The notes beneath the pieces were generated by a model. It had not been told where the DNA came from, made no database searches, and saw nothing but the letters and a program-made list of their open reading frames with translations. From [Streptosporangium] indianense (GTDB lineage Bacteria > Actinomycetota > Actinomycetes > Streptomycetales > Streptomycetaceae): DNA of 64,000 nucleotides. The translations under genes and the position numbers were made by a program. Below are positions 35,222 through 44,370 of the stretch, piece by piece. The first letter of the stretch is position 1. The number at the start of each line of letters is the position of its first letter. Location: positions 25,354 through 89,353 of the forward strand of contig NZ_JAKEIO010000013.1 of the NCBI RefSeq assembly GCF_021474405.1. Reading direction: 5' to 3'.

Positions 35222-36505
35222 TTGCTGACGTCTGTCTTCATCGCTGCTGTTTCGCTTGCCCTGTTCTGGATGGCGGCGTTCACCCTGTGGTGGCAGATGC
35301 ACGCCTGGCGTACGCCGGAAGTGCTCGCCTCCACCCGGTTCAGCAGCCCGGACGGGGACGAGCACGTCTCCTTCTCACTGCTGCTGCCCGCCCGGCACGA
35401 ACAGGCGGTGCTGGACCACACGATCCAGCGGCTGCTGGAGTCGAGCCACACCGACTTCGAGATCATCGTGATCGTCGGGCACGACGACCCGGAGACCACC
35501 GCGGTCGCCGAGCAGGCCGCCGCGCGTGACCCACGGGTCCGGGTCGTCGTCGACACGCACGAGAAGAAGAACAAGCCGAAGGCGATGAACACGGCGCTGC
35601 CGCACTGCCGCGGCGACGTCGTCGGGGTCTTCGACGCGGAGGACCAGGTCCACCCCGAGCTCCTCGCCCACGTGGACCACGCCTTCCTCACCACCGGCGC
35701 GGACGTCGTCCAGGGCGGGGTGCAGCTGATCAACTTCCACTCCAGCTGGTACAGCCTGCGCAACTGCCTGGAGTACTTCTTCTGGTTCCGCTCGCGGCTC
35801 CACCTGCACGCGCAGAAAGGTTTCATTCCGCTCGGTGGCAACACCGTCTTCGTCCGCACGGACGTCCTGCGGGAAGCCGGCGGCTGGGACCCGAACTGCC
35901 TCGCCGAGGACTGCGACCTGGGCGTGCGCCTGTCCAGCGTCGGCAAGAAGGTCGTCGTCGCCTACGACTCGGACATGGTGACCCGCGAGGAGACCCCGGG
36001 CTCGCTGGTGTCCCTGCTGAAGCAGCGCACCCGCTGGAACCAGGGCTTCCTCCAGGTGTACCGGAAGAAGGACTGGAAGCAACTGCCCACCCTGGGGCAG
36101 CGCCTGCTCGCCCGCTACACCCTGATGACCCCGTTCATGCAGGCCTTCACCGGCCTGATCATCCCGCTCAACGTGGCGATCGCCCTGTTCCTGGACGTGT
36201 CCGTCGGCATCGCCTTCATCACCTTCCTGCCGGCCGTGACCGCCCTGGTCACCTTCGTCTTCGAGATCGTCGGACTGCACGACTTCGGCAAGCAGTACGG
36301 GCTGCGCGTCCGGTTCGCGCACTACCTGAAGCTGATCGTGGGCGGCCCCTTCTACCAGGTCCTCCTCGCCGGCGCGGCCGTGCGGGCCGTCTGGCGCGAG
36401 CAGCGTGGCCGCAACGACTGGGAGCTGACGACCCACGTCGGCGCGCACCTCGACGAGAGCGCCGTGACCCGGCAGGACGCGACCCGAGAGGACGTTCCCG
36501 CGTGA
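35222..36505 (+). CDS. Processive family 2 glycosyltransferase (cellulose synthase-like)
   Basis: 427 aa with an N-terminal helix, a cytoplasmic GT-A domain and three to four C-terminal helices. The processive GT2 signature is visible: VVDTHEKKNKPKAMNTAL, DAEDQ as the metal-binding D-x-D equivalent, EDCDLGVRL, and KQRTRWNQGF (the Q-x-x-R-W motif). Such enzymes polymerise and extrude beta-glycans. It starts at TTG 35222 after GGGGGATCTG. The stop overlaps the next start (GTGA). With the copper-radical oxidase in the same operon, it probably makes a surface glycan. Confidence 0.87.
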   Translation: MLTSVFIAAVSLALFWMAAFTLWWQMHAWRTPEVLASTRFSSPDGDEHVSFSLLLPARHEQAVLDHTIQRLLESSHTDFEIIVIVGHDDPETTAVAEQAAARDPRVRVVVDTHEKKNKPKAMNTALPHCRGDVVGVFDAEDQVHPELLAHVDHAFLTTGADVVQGGVQLINFHSSWYSLRNCLEYFFWFRSRLHLHAQKGFIPLGGNTVFVRTDVLREAGGWDPNCLAEDCDLGVRLSSVGKKVVVAYDSDMVTREETPGSLVSLLKQRTRWNQGFLQVYRKKDWKQLPTLGQRLLARYTLMTPFMQAFTGLIIPLNVAIALFLDVSVGIAFITFLPAVTALVTFVFEIVGLHDFGKQYGLRVRFAHYLKLIVGGPFYQVLLAGAAVRAVWREQRGRNDWELTTHVGAHLDESAVTRQDATREDVPA

Positions 36506-38151
36506 CCTCCACCCTTCCCGCGGTGACCGCTGCGAAGGTCCCCGCGCAGCGCGGGCCCGCGTCCCGAACCGGTGCGCACCGCCGCGTGGAGCCGCCGAGC
36601 CGGCTGCGCTCCTCCCGGCCCGACCTGATCCTGTGCGGTGTCCTCCTCGCGGCGATCCTCGTCGTGCAGGGCTGGAACATCGCCGACTACCCGGCCCTCA
36701 GCGACGACGAGGGCACCTACCTCGCCCAGGCCTGGTCGGTCCAGCAGGGCGACGGACTCGCCCACTACACCTACTGGTACGACCATCCGCCCCTCGGCTG
36801 GATCCAGATCGCCCTGCTGACCTGGATCCCGGCGCTGATCAGCCCCGAGTCGATGACGGTGGGCACCATGCGCGCCGCGATGCTGGTGATCAGCGGCATC
36901 AGCGCGGTCCTGGTCTTCGTGCTGGGCCGTCGTCTGGCGCTGCCCCGCTGGGCGGCCGCGCTCGGCATGGTGTTCTTCGGGCTGTCGCCGCTGTCGATCG
37001 TGCTCCAGCGGGAGATCTTCCTCGACAACCTCGCGGTGATGTGGACGCTGCTGGCCTTCACACTGGCCGCCTCCCCGAGCCGTCACCTCTGGCACCACTT
37101 CGGCGCGGGCATCGCGGCCGCCACGGCGGTCCTCACCAAGGAGACGATGCTCGTCGTCCTGCCCGCCCTGTTCCTCACCATGTGGCGCCACAGCCACCGG
37201 GACACCCGCAAGTTCGCGATCACCGGAGCCGTCACGGCCTGCGCCCTGATCGGCTTCTCGTATCCGCTGTTCGCCCTGCTCAAGGGTGAGTTGCTGCCGG
37301 GCGCCGGGCACGTGTCCCTCTGGGACGGCGTCAAGTACCAGATGACCAGACCCGGTTCGGGCTTCATCCTCGACCAGGGCTCCGGCTCCTGGGGCGTGCT
37401 CCAGTCGTGGCTCTACTATGACCGGATCCTGCCCCTCGGCGGCCTCGCGGGCGCCCTGCTGCTGCTCGTCACCTGGCGCTGGTCGGTCACGGCCCGCGCC
37501 CTGGCCGGACCCGCCCTGGCCGTCGCGATCTTCGCCGCACTGGCTCTGCGCCCCAACGGCTACCTGCCCGCGATGTATGTCATCCAGGCGCTGCCGTTCC
37601 TCGCGCTGGTCCTCGCCGGAGGCACCGCCTCCGTCGCCCACGCCGTGCTGAGCCGCTGGCGTTCCGAAGCGGAGAAACGGTACGTCAGCACGGGCCGGTA
37701 CGCGCTCGCCGCCGTCCTCGCCCTGGCCGCCGGCGCCTACGTCGTCCCGCACTGGTACGACGGCGCCCGCACGGCCGTCACCACCGACGCCAACGCCCCC
37801 TACAAGGCCGCGTCGGCGTGGCTGGCCACGGAGGTCGAGGACCCGGAGCGCACCCGGGTACTGGTCGACGACGCGCTCTGGCTGGACCTGGTGCACCACG
37901 GCTACCGGCCCGGCCTCGGCGTCATCTGGTTCTACAAGGCCGACCTCGACCCGGCGGTGACGAAGACGATGCCGCGCGGCTGGAAGGACCTCGACTACGT
38001 CGTCGCCTCGCCGACCGTGCGGCGCGACGCGGCCGATCTGCCCAACGTCAAGGCCGCCATGAAGCACTCCGAGCCGGTCGCCACCTTCGGCACCGGCGAG
38101 GACCGCATCGAGATCCGCCAGATCAAGACGCCCGCCGGAGGCACGCGATGA
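36502..38151 (+). CDS. GT39/ArnT-like membrane glycosyltransferase, 549 aa
   Basis: A multi-pass protein with a cytoplasmic N-terminal tail (residues 1-40) and about 10 helices. The first exported loop has LSDDEGTYLAQAWSV and YDHPPLGWIQIALL, with the acidic residues typical of polyprenol-phosphate-sugar-dependent glycosyltransferases (PMT/ArnT-like). A soluble C-terminal domain of ~130 residues follows the last helix. It is translationally coupled to the genes on both sides by 4-nt overlaps. It likely transfers sugars supplied by the downstream DPM1-like synthase. Confidence 0.85.
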   Translation: MTSTLPAVTAAKVPAQRGPASRTGAHRRVEPPSRLRSSRPDLILCGVLLAAILVVQGWNIADYPALSDDEGTYLAQAWSVQQGDGLAHYTYWYDHPPLGWIQIALLTWIPALISPESMTVGTMRAAMLVISGISAVLVFVLGRRLALPRWAAALGMVFFGLSPLSIVLQREIFLDNLAVMWTLLAFTLAASPSRHLWHHFGAGIAAATAVLTKETMLVVLPALFLTMWRHSHRDTRKFAITGAVTACALIGFSYPLFALLKGELLPGAGHVSLWDGVKYQMTRPGSGFILDQGSGSWGVLQSWLYYDRILPLGGLAGALLLLVTWRWSVTARALAGPALAVAIFAALALRPNGYLPAMYVIQALPFLALVLAGGTASVAHAVLSRWRSEAEKRYVSTGRYALAAVLALAAGAYVVPHWYDGARTAVTTDANAPYKAASAWLATEVEDPERTRVLVDDALWLDLVHHGYRPGLGVIWFYKADLDPAVTKTMPRGWKDLDYVVASPTVRRDAADLPNVKAAMKHSEPVATFGTGEDRIEIRQIKTPAGGTR

Positions 38152-39347
38152 GCCAGGAGCACACCGTCCCCGCCGAGGTCGTCGAGACCGAGCCCACCGA
38201 GATCCCCGAGCCGGGCGCGGTCACCATCGTCGTACCGACCTTCAACGAGTCGGCGAACGTACGGCAGTTGCTGCATCAGATCACCGAGGCCGTCCCGGCC
38301 CGGCTGCCCTGCGAGGTCGTCTTCGTGGACGACTCCACCGACGACACGCCCGAGGTCATCGAGAAGGCCGCGCAGGACTGCCCCTTCCCGGTGACCGTGC
38401 TGCATCGCGAGGAGCCGGTGGGCGGGCTCGGCGGCGCGGTCGTCGAGGGCCTGAAGGCGGCCACCTCGGACTGGATCGTCGTCATGGACGGCGACTGCCA
38501 GCACCCGCCGTCCCTCGTGCCCGACCTGGTCGCCACCGGCGAACGGGCCGGCGCCGGGCTGGTCGTGGCCTCCCGCTACATCAAGGGCGGCAGCCGGGCC
38601 GGACTCGCGGGCAGCTACCGCATCGCCGTCTCGCGCGGGGCGACCTGGCTGACCAAGGCGCTGTTCCCGCGCCGGCTGCACGGCATCAGCGACCCGATGA
38701 GCGGTTTCTTCGCGATCCGCCGCAGCGCGGTCACGGCCGAGGTGCTCCAGCCGCTCGGCTACAAGATCCTCCTCGAACTCGCCGTCCGCAGCCGCCCGCG
38801 CACGGTCACCGAGGTGCCCTTCGTCTTCCAGGACCGGTTCGCCGGCGAGTCCAAGTCGACCGCGCAGGAGGGCCTGCGCTTCCTGCGCCACCTGGCCGGA
38901 CTGCGCACCGCCTCGCCGGTCGCGCGCATGATCGGGTTCGGCCTGATCGGGCTGACCGGCTTCCTGCCCAACCTGGTCGGCCTGTGGGCGCTCACCGCGC
39001 TCGGCATGCACTACGTCCCGGCGGAGATCCTCGCCAACCAGCTCGGCGTCGCCTGGAACTTCCTGCTCATCGAGCACCTGCTGTTCCGCGAGCGGCGCCG
39101 CCACCGGCGCTGGTGGGACCGGGCCGGGCGGTTCGCGCTGCTCGCCAACGCCGATCTGGTGCTGCGCATCCCGCTGATCGCCCTGTTCGTGCACCAGTTC
39201 CACCTGGGCGTGCTGTCGGCCACCGCGCTCGCGCTGGTGACGACGTTCGTCCTGCGCTTCGCGGGGACCGAAGCGCTGGTCTACCTGCCGCGCCGGGGCC
39301 GGGAGAAGCCCGCGCGCGACGGCCGTACAGCAAGGAGAGCCGTGTGA
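38148..39347 (+). CDS. Polyprenol-phosphate sugar synthase (DPM1-like GT2) with GtrA domain
   Basis: 399 aa. The GT2 domain has VTIVVPTFNESANVRQLL, FVDDSTDDT and VMDGDCQHPP, as in dolichol-phosphate-mannose synthases, with SRYIKGGSRAGL. The C-terminal ~130 residues carry four helices of a GtrA-like flippase domain (IGFGLIGLTGFLPNLVGLWAL). The enzyme would charge a lipid carrier on the inner face and help flip it for the GT39 protein upstream. The ATG at 38148 overlaps the previous stop. Confidence 0.88.
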   Translation: MSQEHTVPAEVVETEPTEIPEPGAVTIVVPTFNESANVRQLLHQITEAVPARLPCEVVFVDDSTDDTPEVIEKAAQDCPFPVTVLHREEPVGGLGGAVVEGLKAATSDWIVVMDGDCQHPPSLVPDLVATGERAGAGLVVASRYIKGGSRAGLAGSYRIAVSRGATWLTKALFPRRLHGISDPMSGFFAIRRSAVTAEVLQPLGYKILLELAVRSRPRTVTEVPFVFQDRFAGESKSTAQEGLRFLRHLAGLRTASPVARMIGFGLIGLTGFLPNLVGLWALTALGMHYVPAEILANQLGVAWNFLLIEHLLFRERRRHRRWWDRAGRFALLANADLVLRIPLIALFVHQFHLGVLSATALALVTTFVLRFAGTEALVYLPRRGREKPARDGRTARRAV

Positions 39348-41746
39348 AACCTCGTCGCAGAACGACCGCACTCCTGTCCGTGGCAGCCCTCACCTCGGGG
39401 CTGCTCCTGACCGCACCGCAGTCCGCCTCCGCCGCCAACCTCATCAAGAACCCCGGCTTCGAGACGGCGGGCGGCGACGGCATGCCGTACTGCTGGGAGA
39501 AGTCCGGCTGGGGCGACAACGACTTCACCTTCACCACCACGGCCGACGCGCACTCCGGCTCCAAGGCGATGAAGGTCGAGCTGACCCGCCGGGTGGACGG
39601 CGACCGCAAGGCGCTGATCACCGAGTCCGCCGCCTGCGCGCCGGTGGTGACGCCGGGCAAGCAGTACGACCTCGGCCTCTGGTACAAGACGACGACCCCG
39701 GACGCGGCGATCACCCTGTTCCGGCACGACACGACGGCCGGCTGGCAGTACTGGACCGATCTCAAGACGCTGGACATGGCCGGGAACTGGACCGAGGCCA
39801 CCGTCCGCACGCCCGAGGTCCCGGCCGGCACCGACCGCATCACCTGGGGCGTCTCCGTCTACGGCACCGGTTCCGCCACCACCGACGACTACACGATGGA
39901 CCAGGTGCCCGACCCGGTCCTGCCGCCGCGGTGCACCGGCACCGCCGAGCAGTGCGCCAACGGCACGTGGGCCGTGCTGCCCACGCAGAACCCGGTCCGC
40001 TCCATGCACTCGGTCGTCCTGCACAACGGCAAGGTGCTGCTGATCGCGGGCTCCGGCAACGACGAGTCGATGTTCGAGGCCGGCACCTTCACCTCGGCGG
40101 TGTACGACCCGCAGAAGGGCACCTACAAGGTCATCCCCACCCCGAAGGACATGTTCTGCGCCGGCCACGTGCAGCTCCAGGACGGGCGCGTGCTGGTGAT
40201 GAGCGGCAACAAGGCGTACCCGGTGCCGGGCGGGCACGGCTACGAGGGCTTCAAGGACTCGTACGTCTTCGACCCGGAGACCGAGACCTACGCCAAGACC
40301 AACGACATGAACGACGGCCACTGGTACCCGTCGGCGACGATCCTCGGCAACGGCGACGTCATCTCCTTCGGCGGCCTGCGCGAGGACTCCACCGGCTCGG
40401 TCACCGCCGAGCTGTTCTCCGAGGCCGAGCAGCAGTGGCAGCCGCTGTGGAAGGTCAACCAGACCTGGTCCTACTGGGGCCTGTACCCGTCGATGATCCT
40501 GATGCAGGACGGCCGCCTCTTCTACTCGGGCAGCCACGTCTTCGGCAACAACATCCCGGGCACGGGCTCGGCGATCTACGACTACGGTGCCAACACCACC
40601 ACCCAGGTCCCGGGCCTGCGCAACAAGGACGAGCGCGACCAGTCGGCGAGCGTGCTGCTGCCCCCCGCGCAGGACCAGAAGGTCCTCACCCTCGGCGGCG
40701 GCAACATCGACTCCAACCCGGAGGCGAACCGCCTGACCGACATCATCGACCTCAAGCAGCCGAACCCCGCGTACGTGGCCGGGCCGCCGATCCCGCAGGG
40801 CACGGTCGACCTGGGCAACGGCCCGGTCCCGCAGACCGGCAACCAGGGCAAGATGTACGTCTCCGCCGTGCTCATGCCCGACGGCAAGGTGCTGGAGACG
40901 GGCGGCGCGCTGCACAACCGCGCCGACCCGGTCTACGAGACGTCGATCTTCGACCCCGAGTCGGAGACCTTCGACCCGGTGGCCGTCGACCCCGAGGCGC
41001 GCGGCTACCACTCGTCGGCGTTCCTGCTCCCCGACGGCCGGGTGATGACGACCGGCGACAACCCGGGCAACGGCACCTGGAACCACGACGTGTCGGTCTA
41101 CAGCCCGCCCTACCTGTTCAAGGGCCCGCGTCCCGCGATCACCTCCGTCATCGACACCGAGTGGAACTACGGCGACACCCAGCGGATCACCGTCGACCGG
41201 CCCATCGCCAAGGCCGAGCTGATCCGCCCGGCCGCCGTCACACACTCCTCCGACCCGAACCAGCGGTTCGTGGACCTGCCGCTGTCCGTCGACGGCAACA
41301 ACGTCGACCTCAACGTGACGAGCAACCCCAACCTGGCCCCGCCCGGCTGGTACATGCTCTTCGCGGTCGACGCGAACGGCGTGCCCTCGGTGGCCAAGTG
41401 GGTTCACCTCCAGGGCCCGCAGGCACTCAAGGCGACCGACGCCTCCGCTCACGTCCACGACTTCGCGGACGAGCCCACGGGCAAGGTGGTCGAGCCCGGC
41501 AAGAAGCGGACGTCGCAGAAGGTCAGCCCCACGATCTCCGGCTGCGACCGCCACTACGGCTCGATCAACGTCTGCGTCCCGACGGACTTCCCGGCGGAGG
41601 TGAAGAAGACGACGGCGGCACGCTGCGAGTGGCTCAAGACCAACGACTACGGCCGCCTGAAGATCAACGGCAAGGACGATCCCCTGGGCCTGGACAGGAA
41701 CAGGGACGGAATCGCCTGCGGCAAGGGAGACGTGGCGAGGCGTTAG
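39344..41746 (+). CDS. Secreted copper-radical oxidase (galactose oxidase/GlxA-like) with CBM-like and Excalibur-like domains
   Basis: 800 aa with a signal peptide ending near SASAAN. Residues ~32-190 look like a carbohydrate-binding jelly roll (LIKNPGFETAGG). A Kelch propeller (~225-590) and a DUF1929 C-terminal domain follow. All galactose-oxidase active-site residues align: Cys272 (DMFCAGH) and Tyr328 (HWYPS), which would form the thioether cofactor, plus copper ligands Tyr555-His556 (RGYHSS) and His634 (VTHSS). The C-terminus has DRNRDGIACGKG, an Excalibur-type calcium motif, with extra cysteines. GTG 39344 overlaps the previous stop. It probably oxidises the glycan made by this operon. 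Confidence 0.9.
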   Translation: MKPRRRTTALLSVAALTSGLLLTAPQSASAANLIKNPGFETAGGDGMPYCWEKSGWGDNDFTFTTTADAHSGSKAMKVELTRRVDGDRKALITESAACAPVVTPGKQYDLGLWYKTTTPDAAITLFRHDTTAGWQYWTDLKTLDMAGNWTEATVRTPEVPAGTDRITWGVSVYGTGSATTDDYTMDQVPDPVLPPRCTGTAEQCANGTWAVLPTQNPVRSMHSVVLHNGKVLLIAGSGNDESMFEAGTFTSAVYDPQKGTYKVIPTPKDMFCAGHVQLQDGRVLVMSGNKAYPVPGGHGYEGFKDSYVFDPETETYAKTNDMNDGHWYPSATILGNGDVISFGGLREDSTGSVTAELFSEAEQQWQPLWKVNQTWSYWGLYPSMILMQDGRLFYSGSHVFGNNIPGTGSAIYDYGANTTTQVPGLRNKDERDQSASVLLPPAQDQKVLTLGGGNIDSNPEANRLTDIIDLKQPNPAYVAGPPIPQGTVDLGNGPVPQTGNQGKMYVSAVLMPDGKVLETGGALHNRADPVYETSIFDPESETFDPVAVDPEARGYHSSAFLLPDGRVMTTGDNPGNGTWNHDVSVYSPPYLFKGPRPAITSVIDTEWNYGDTQRITVDRPIAKAELIRPAAVTHSSDPNQRFVDLPLSVDGNNVDLNVTSNPNLAPPGWYMLFAVDANGVPSVAKWVHLQGPQALKATDASAHVHDFADEPTGKVVEPGKKRTSQKVSPTISGCDRHYGSINVCVPTDFPAEVKKTTAARCEWLKTNDYGRLKINGKDDPLGLDRNRDGIACGKGDVARR

Positions 41747-41780
41747 GAACGCCCTTCACGGGCGCGCCCTCAAGGGGCGC

Positions 41781-41821
41781 GGGGAACTGCGCGACCAGCC
41801 ACAACGGCCGCGCGGTTCCCC
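41781..41821. terminator. Long hairpin between convergent genes; matches a common Streptomyces intergenic repeat
   Basis: A 13-bp stem with one G-T pair (41781-41793 with 41809-41821) and a 15-nt loop lies after the oxidase gene. The phrase GGGGCGCGGGGAACTGCGCG followed by ACCAGCCACAACGG is, from memory, a dispersed repeat found in many Streptomyces intergenic regions. It probably terminates both strands. Confidence 0.7.
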
Positions 41822-41822
41822 A

Positions 41823-41856
41823 CGGCGCTCAACCCTCAACGGCGCTCAACCCTCAA
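41823..41856. repeat. Perfect 17-bp tandem duplication at the end of the Mut7-C gene
   Basis: CGGCGCTCAACCCTCAA occurs twice head-to-tail (41823-41839 and 41840-41856). The second copy contains the stop codon of the Mut7-C gene; the first copy duplicates it 17 bp downstream. Confidence 0.8.
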
Positions 41857-42583
41857 CCGCGCTCCTTGTGAAAGCGACCGCCTGCTCGACGATCGCCTCC
41901 AGCTGCTCGTGATGCGCCCCCCGCCAATACGCCCGGCCGCACGCAGTGCACCGCGCGAACACGTCGTACGTCGCATGCGTCCCGTGCTTCAGCTGATCGG
42001 CGACCTCATCCTTGGTCGCCCCACGCAGCACCCCGTTACAGGCCGTGCACCGCGTCCAGGGCAGCAATTCGGGCCGGAACCGGTCCAGCACGTCCCGCAG
42101 CTGCTCCTCGGGCCGCGTGCTGTACACGAACGCCCCCGCCCACAGCTCCCGGCGCCGCAGCAGCCCCCGGTCACGGCTCAGCATCACCCGCTGCTCGGCC
42201 GCCGAACGCGCCGCCAGCGCCGGGTCGCCGATGTCGGTCGACTCGTACGCCGTGTCCACGCCCAGCAGGCGCAGCCGCCGGGCCAGGGTGCCGAGGTGCA
42301 CGTCCAGGAGGAAGCGCAGGGGAGCGCCCGGGACCTGCTGGGGGCGGGCGACGACCCGGACCGTCACCGACTCGCCGGCCGCCGGGACGTGCGCGAACGG
42401 CACCTCACGGCCGTCCACGACCAGCGCGCCGACCTCGGTCAGCGGCACTCCGAGGGACTCGACGACGTGCCCCAGGCTGGAGACGCCGTCGGTGGCGGCC
42501 CGCACGGCGCCCGTCTGCCGGGCCCGGGGCACGAAGATGTGCAGCTCGGGGGCGAACTCGACCTGAATCTCGGGACCGTTCAC
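41846..42583 (-). CDS. Mut7-C RNase-fold protein with ubiquitin-like N-terminus
   Basis: 245 aa. Residues 1-90 form a beta-grasp (ubiquitin/MoaD-like) domain with VRVVARPQ. Residues ~95-200 form a PIN-like Mut7-C domain (RFLLDVHLGTLARRLRLLGVDT, MLSRDRGLL). A zinc ribbon with two CxxC pairs follows (CTACNGVL, CTACGRAYW). This is the typical bacterial Mut7-C architecture, predicted RNase or RNA-binding. It is transcribed convergently with the oxidase operon. The substrate is unknown. Confidence 0.88.
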   Translation of the reverse strand: MNGPEIQVEFAPELHIFVPRARQTGAVRAATDGVSSLGHVVESLGVPLTEVGALVVDGREVPFAHVPAAGESVTVRVVARPQQVPGAPLRFLLDVHLGTLARRLRLLGVDTAYESTDIGDPALAARSAAEQRVMLSRDRGLLRRRELWAGAFVYSTRPEEQLRDVLDRFRPELLPWTRCTACNGVLRGATKDEVADQLKHGTHATYDVFARCTACGRAYWRGAHHEQLEAIVEQAVAFTRSAVEG

Positions 42584-42617
42584 CCGGTCAGGATGCCATG
42601 GCGCAAGGGCGCCGGCC

Positions 42618-43253
42618 TCAGGGATTTCCGGTCGGCAGGCCGTGTCCCAGGACGACCAGGGCGCGGTCGACGAGATCCCGGACGTCGTGGCGGTGGCCGG
42701 TCTCGGCCCAGTAGGGGGAGACCTCCGTCAGCCCGCTCAGCACGGCGGTGGCGAAGACCCGCAGCTCCAGACCGTCCGGATCGAGCCCGGAGCGCTCCGC
42801 CAGGGCCTCCCGGAGCAGCCGGCCGGTGACGGCGGTGCTGCGCAGCATGCGGGCCCGCACCGCGGGCACCTCGGCCCCGAGCCGGGCCCGCAGACGGGTC
42901 ACCTCGGGCTCCTCGGCGAGGCTCCGGTCGAGGGCCGCACGCAGCACGTGCCGGAGGCTGTCGGCCCACGGCTCGTCCGCCGGCCGGGCCCGCAGCTCCG
43001 CCGCCATCGCCGGGTCCCACTCGTCGATGACGACGATGTCCTCCTTGGCCGGGAAGTAGCGGAAGACGGTCGACGGCGAGACCTCGGCGCGGTCGGCGAT
43101 CTGCTCGATCGTCGTGGCGTCGTAGCCCTGCTCCGCGATGAGCGCGTAGGCCGCGGCGCGGATCGCCCCGCGCGTCTTGATCTTCTTCCGCTCCCGGAGC
43201 CCCGGCCGGGGCCGGTCCGCGGGGGTGGTGCTCGGAGCCGTCATGGAGGCCAT
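42618..43253 (-). CDS. TetR family transcriptional regulator
   Basis: A 211-aa helical repressor. The N-terminal HTH reads TRGAIRAAAYALIAEQGYDATTIEQIADRAEVSPSTVFRYFPAKEDIV, split over residues ~25-70 and clearly TetR. The C-terminal ligand domain contains LRHVLRAALDR and LRVFATAVLSGLTEVSPYW. Two starts are possible 9 nt apart (43253 and 43244); the first has GGGGAT at a suitable distance. The target is unknown; the hemolysin-III gene is upstream on the same strand. Confidence 0.87.
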   Translation of the reverse strand: MASMTAPSTTPADRPRPGLRERKKIKTRGAIRAAAYALIAEQGYDATTIEQIADRAEVSPSTVFRYFPAKEDIVVIDEWDPAMAAELRARPADEPWADSLRHVLRAALDRSLAEEPEVTRLRARLGAEVPAVRARMLRSTAVTGRLLREALAERSGLDPDGLELRVFATAVLSGLTEVSPYWAETGHRHDVRDLVDRALVVLGHGLPTGNP

Positions 43254-43327
43254 TGTCGGCCATCCCCAGGGGGCCGGGCATGCGAAGGGCCACGGCCGGA
43301 AGCCGTGGCCCGACGGGGGAGAGGGCT

Positions 43328-44041
43328 CTACCCGTGCTGGTACGCCACCAGTGAGATCCCCACGTAGTGCGCGATGAAGGCCGCGAGCGTGAGCAAGTGG
43401 AACACCTCGTGGAAGCCGAACCAGCGCGGGGACGGGTTCGGCCGCTTGATCCCGTAGACCACGCCGCCCACGCTGTAGAGCAGGCCGCCGACGATGACCA
43501 GGACGAGGACGGCGATCCCGCCGGTCCGCATGAAGTCGGGAAGGTAGAAGACGGCCGCCCAGCCCATCGCGATGTAACAGGGCGTGTACAGCCAGCGCGG
43601 GGCGCCGACCCAGAAGACGCGGAAGACGATGCCGGCCGCGGCGGCGGCCCAGATGCCCCACAGCAGCCACTGACCCTTGGCGCCCGGCAGGAGCAGCATG
43701 GTCAGCGGCGTGTAGGTGCCCGCGATGATCAGGAAGATGTTGGCGTGGTCCAGCCGGCGCAGGACACCGTCCATGCGCGGACTCCAGTTACCCCGGTGGT
43801 ACAGCGCGCTCACGCCGAACAGCAGGCACGCCGTCAGCACGTAGATTCCGCAGGCCAAGCGCCCTCTGGAGGAGTCGGCGAGGGCGGTCAGCACCAGGCC
43901 CGCGATCAGCACGGCGGGGAACATGCCCAGGTGCAGCCAGCCGCGCAGCTTCGGCTTCACCGGGTGCGGCAGGGAGAGCGCCTTCGGACCGTGGCCGTCG
44001 GCCGCCGAGTCCGTGGGCGCGTCGGGGACGAACGCAGTCAT
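43328..44041 (-). CDS. Hemolysin III / PAQR-family membrane protein
   Basis: 237 aa with seven transmembrane helices. The family motifs are present: FGVSALYHRGNWSPRMDGVLRRLDHANIFLIIAGTYTPL (Ser, His and Asp of the metal-site region, split across helices 2-3) and GFHEVFHLLTLAAFIAHY near the end (the two histidines). Bacterial members are called hemolysin III, but the activity is uncertain and a hydrolase function has been suggested. It is divergent from the PEPCK gene. Confidence 0.9.
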   Translation of the reverse strand: MTAFVPDAPTDSAADGHGPKALSLPHPVKPKLRGWLHLGMFPAVLIAGLVLTALADSSRGRLACGIYVLTACLLFGVSALYHRGNWSPRMDGVLRRLDHANIFLIIAGTYTPLTMLLLPGAKGQWLLWGIWAAAAAGIVFRVFWVGAPRWLYTPCYIAMGWAAVFYLPDFMRTGGIAVLVLVIVGGLLYSVGGVVYGIKRPNPSPRWFGFHEVFHLLTLAAFIAHYVGISLVAYQHG

Positions 44042-44370
44042 GAGCGAATGGTAGCTACGGAACCGTAAGTCACGTATCAGTGCCGCCGAGTTGGCAGGCG
44101 AAGAGTGGCCATCCTCTCACCGCGGTCCCGCGGCGGTCACGCAAACGGGCGCCCAGGTGAACGCAACGTGTTCGTAAAGCGGCCGCGGGAAACCGTGGCG
44201 AGCCTCACGTTGCTCACCTGTGCGCTCCTCTGGACAGATGGGCGCGTACGTCGGATGATCAAATGAGTGCGGTCGGCACCGGATGAGCGCCAAGATCCAC
44301 CCAGAAGCATCCGGGTCGCAGCCCCCACGGGGCCTCCACATCACAAAAAATCCCTCATTTAGGAGCAATC
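44042..44370. other. Divergent promoter region of hemolysin-III and pckG genes
   Basis: A 329-bp gap. AGGAG at about 44361 serves the pckG GTG. A candidate pair TTGCTC/ACAGAT with an 18-nt gap lies near 44210-44240, but the match is weak. AAGTCACGTATCA (44067-44079) also occurs upstream of the GT2 operon at 35075-35087. Confidence 0.35.
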
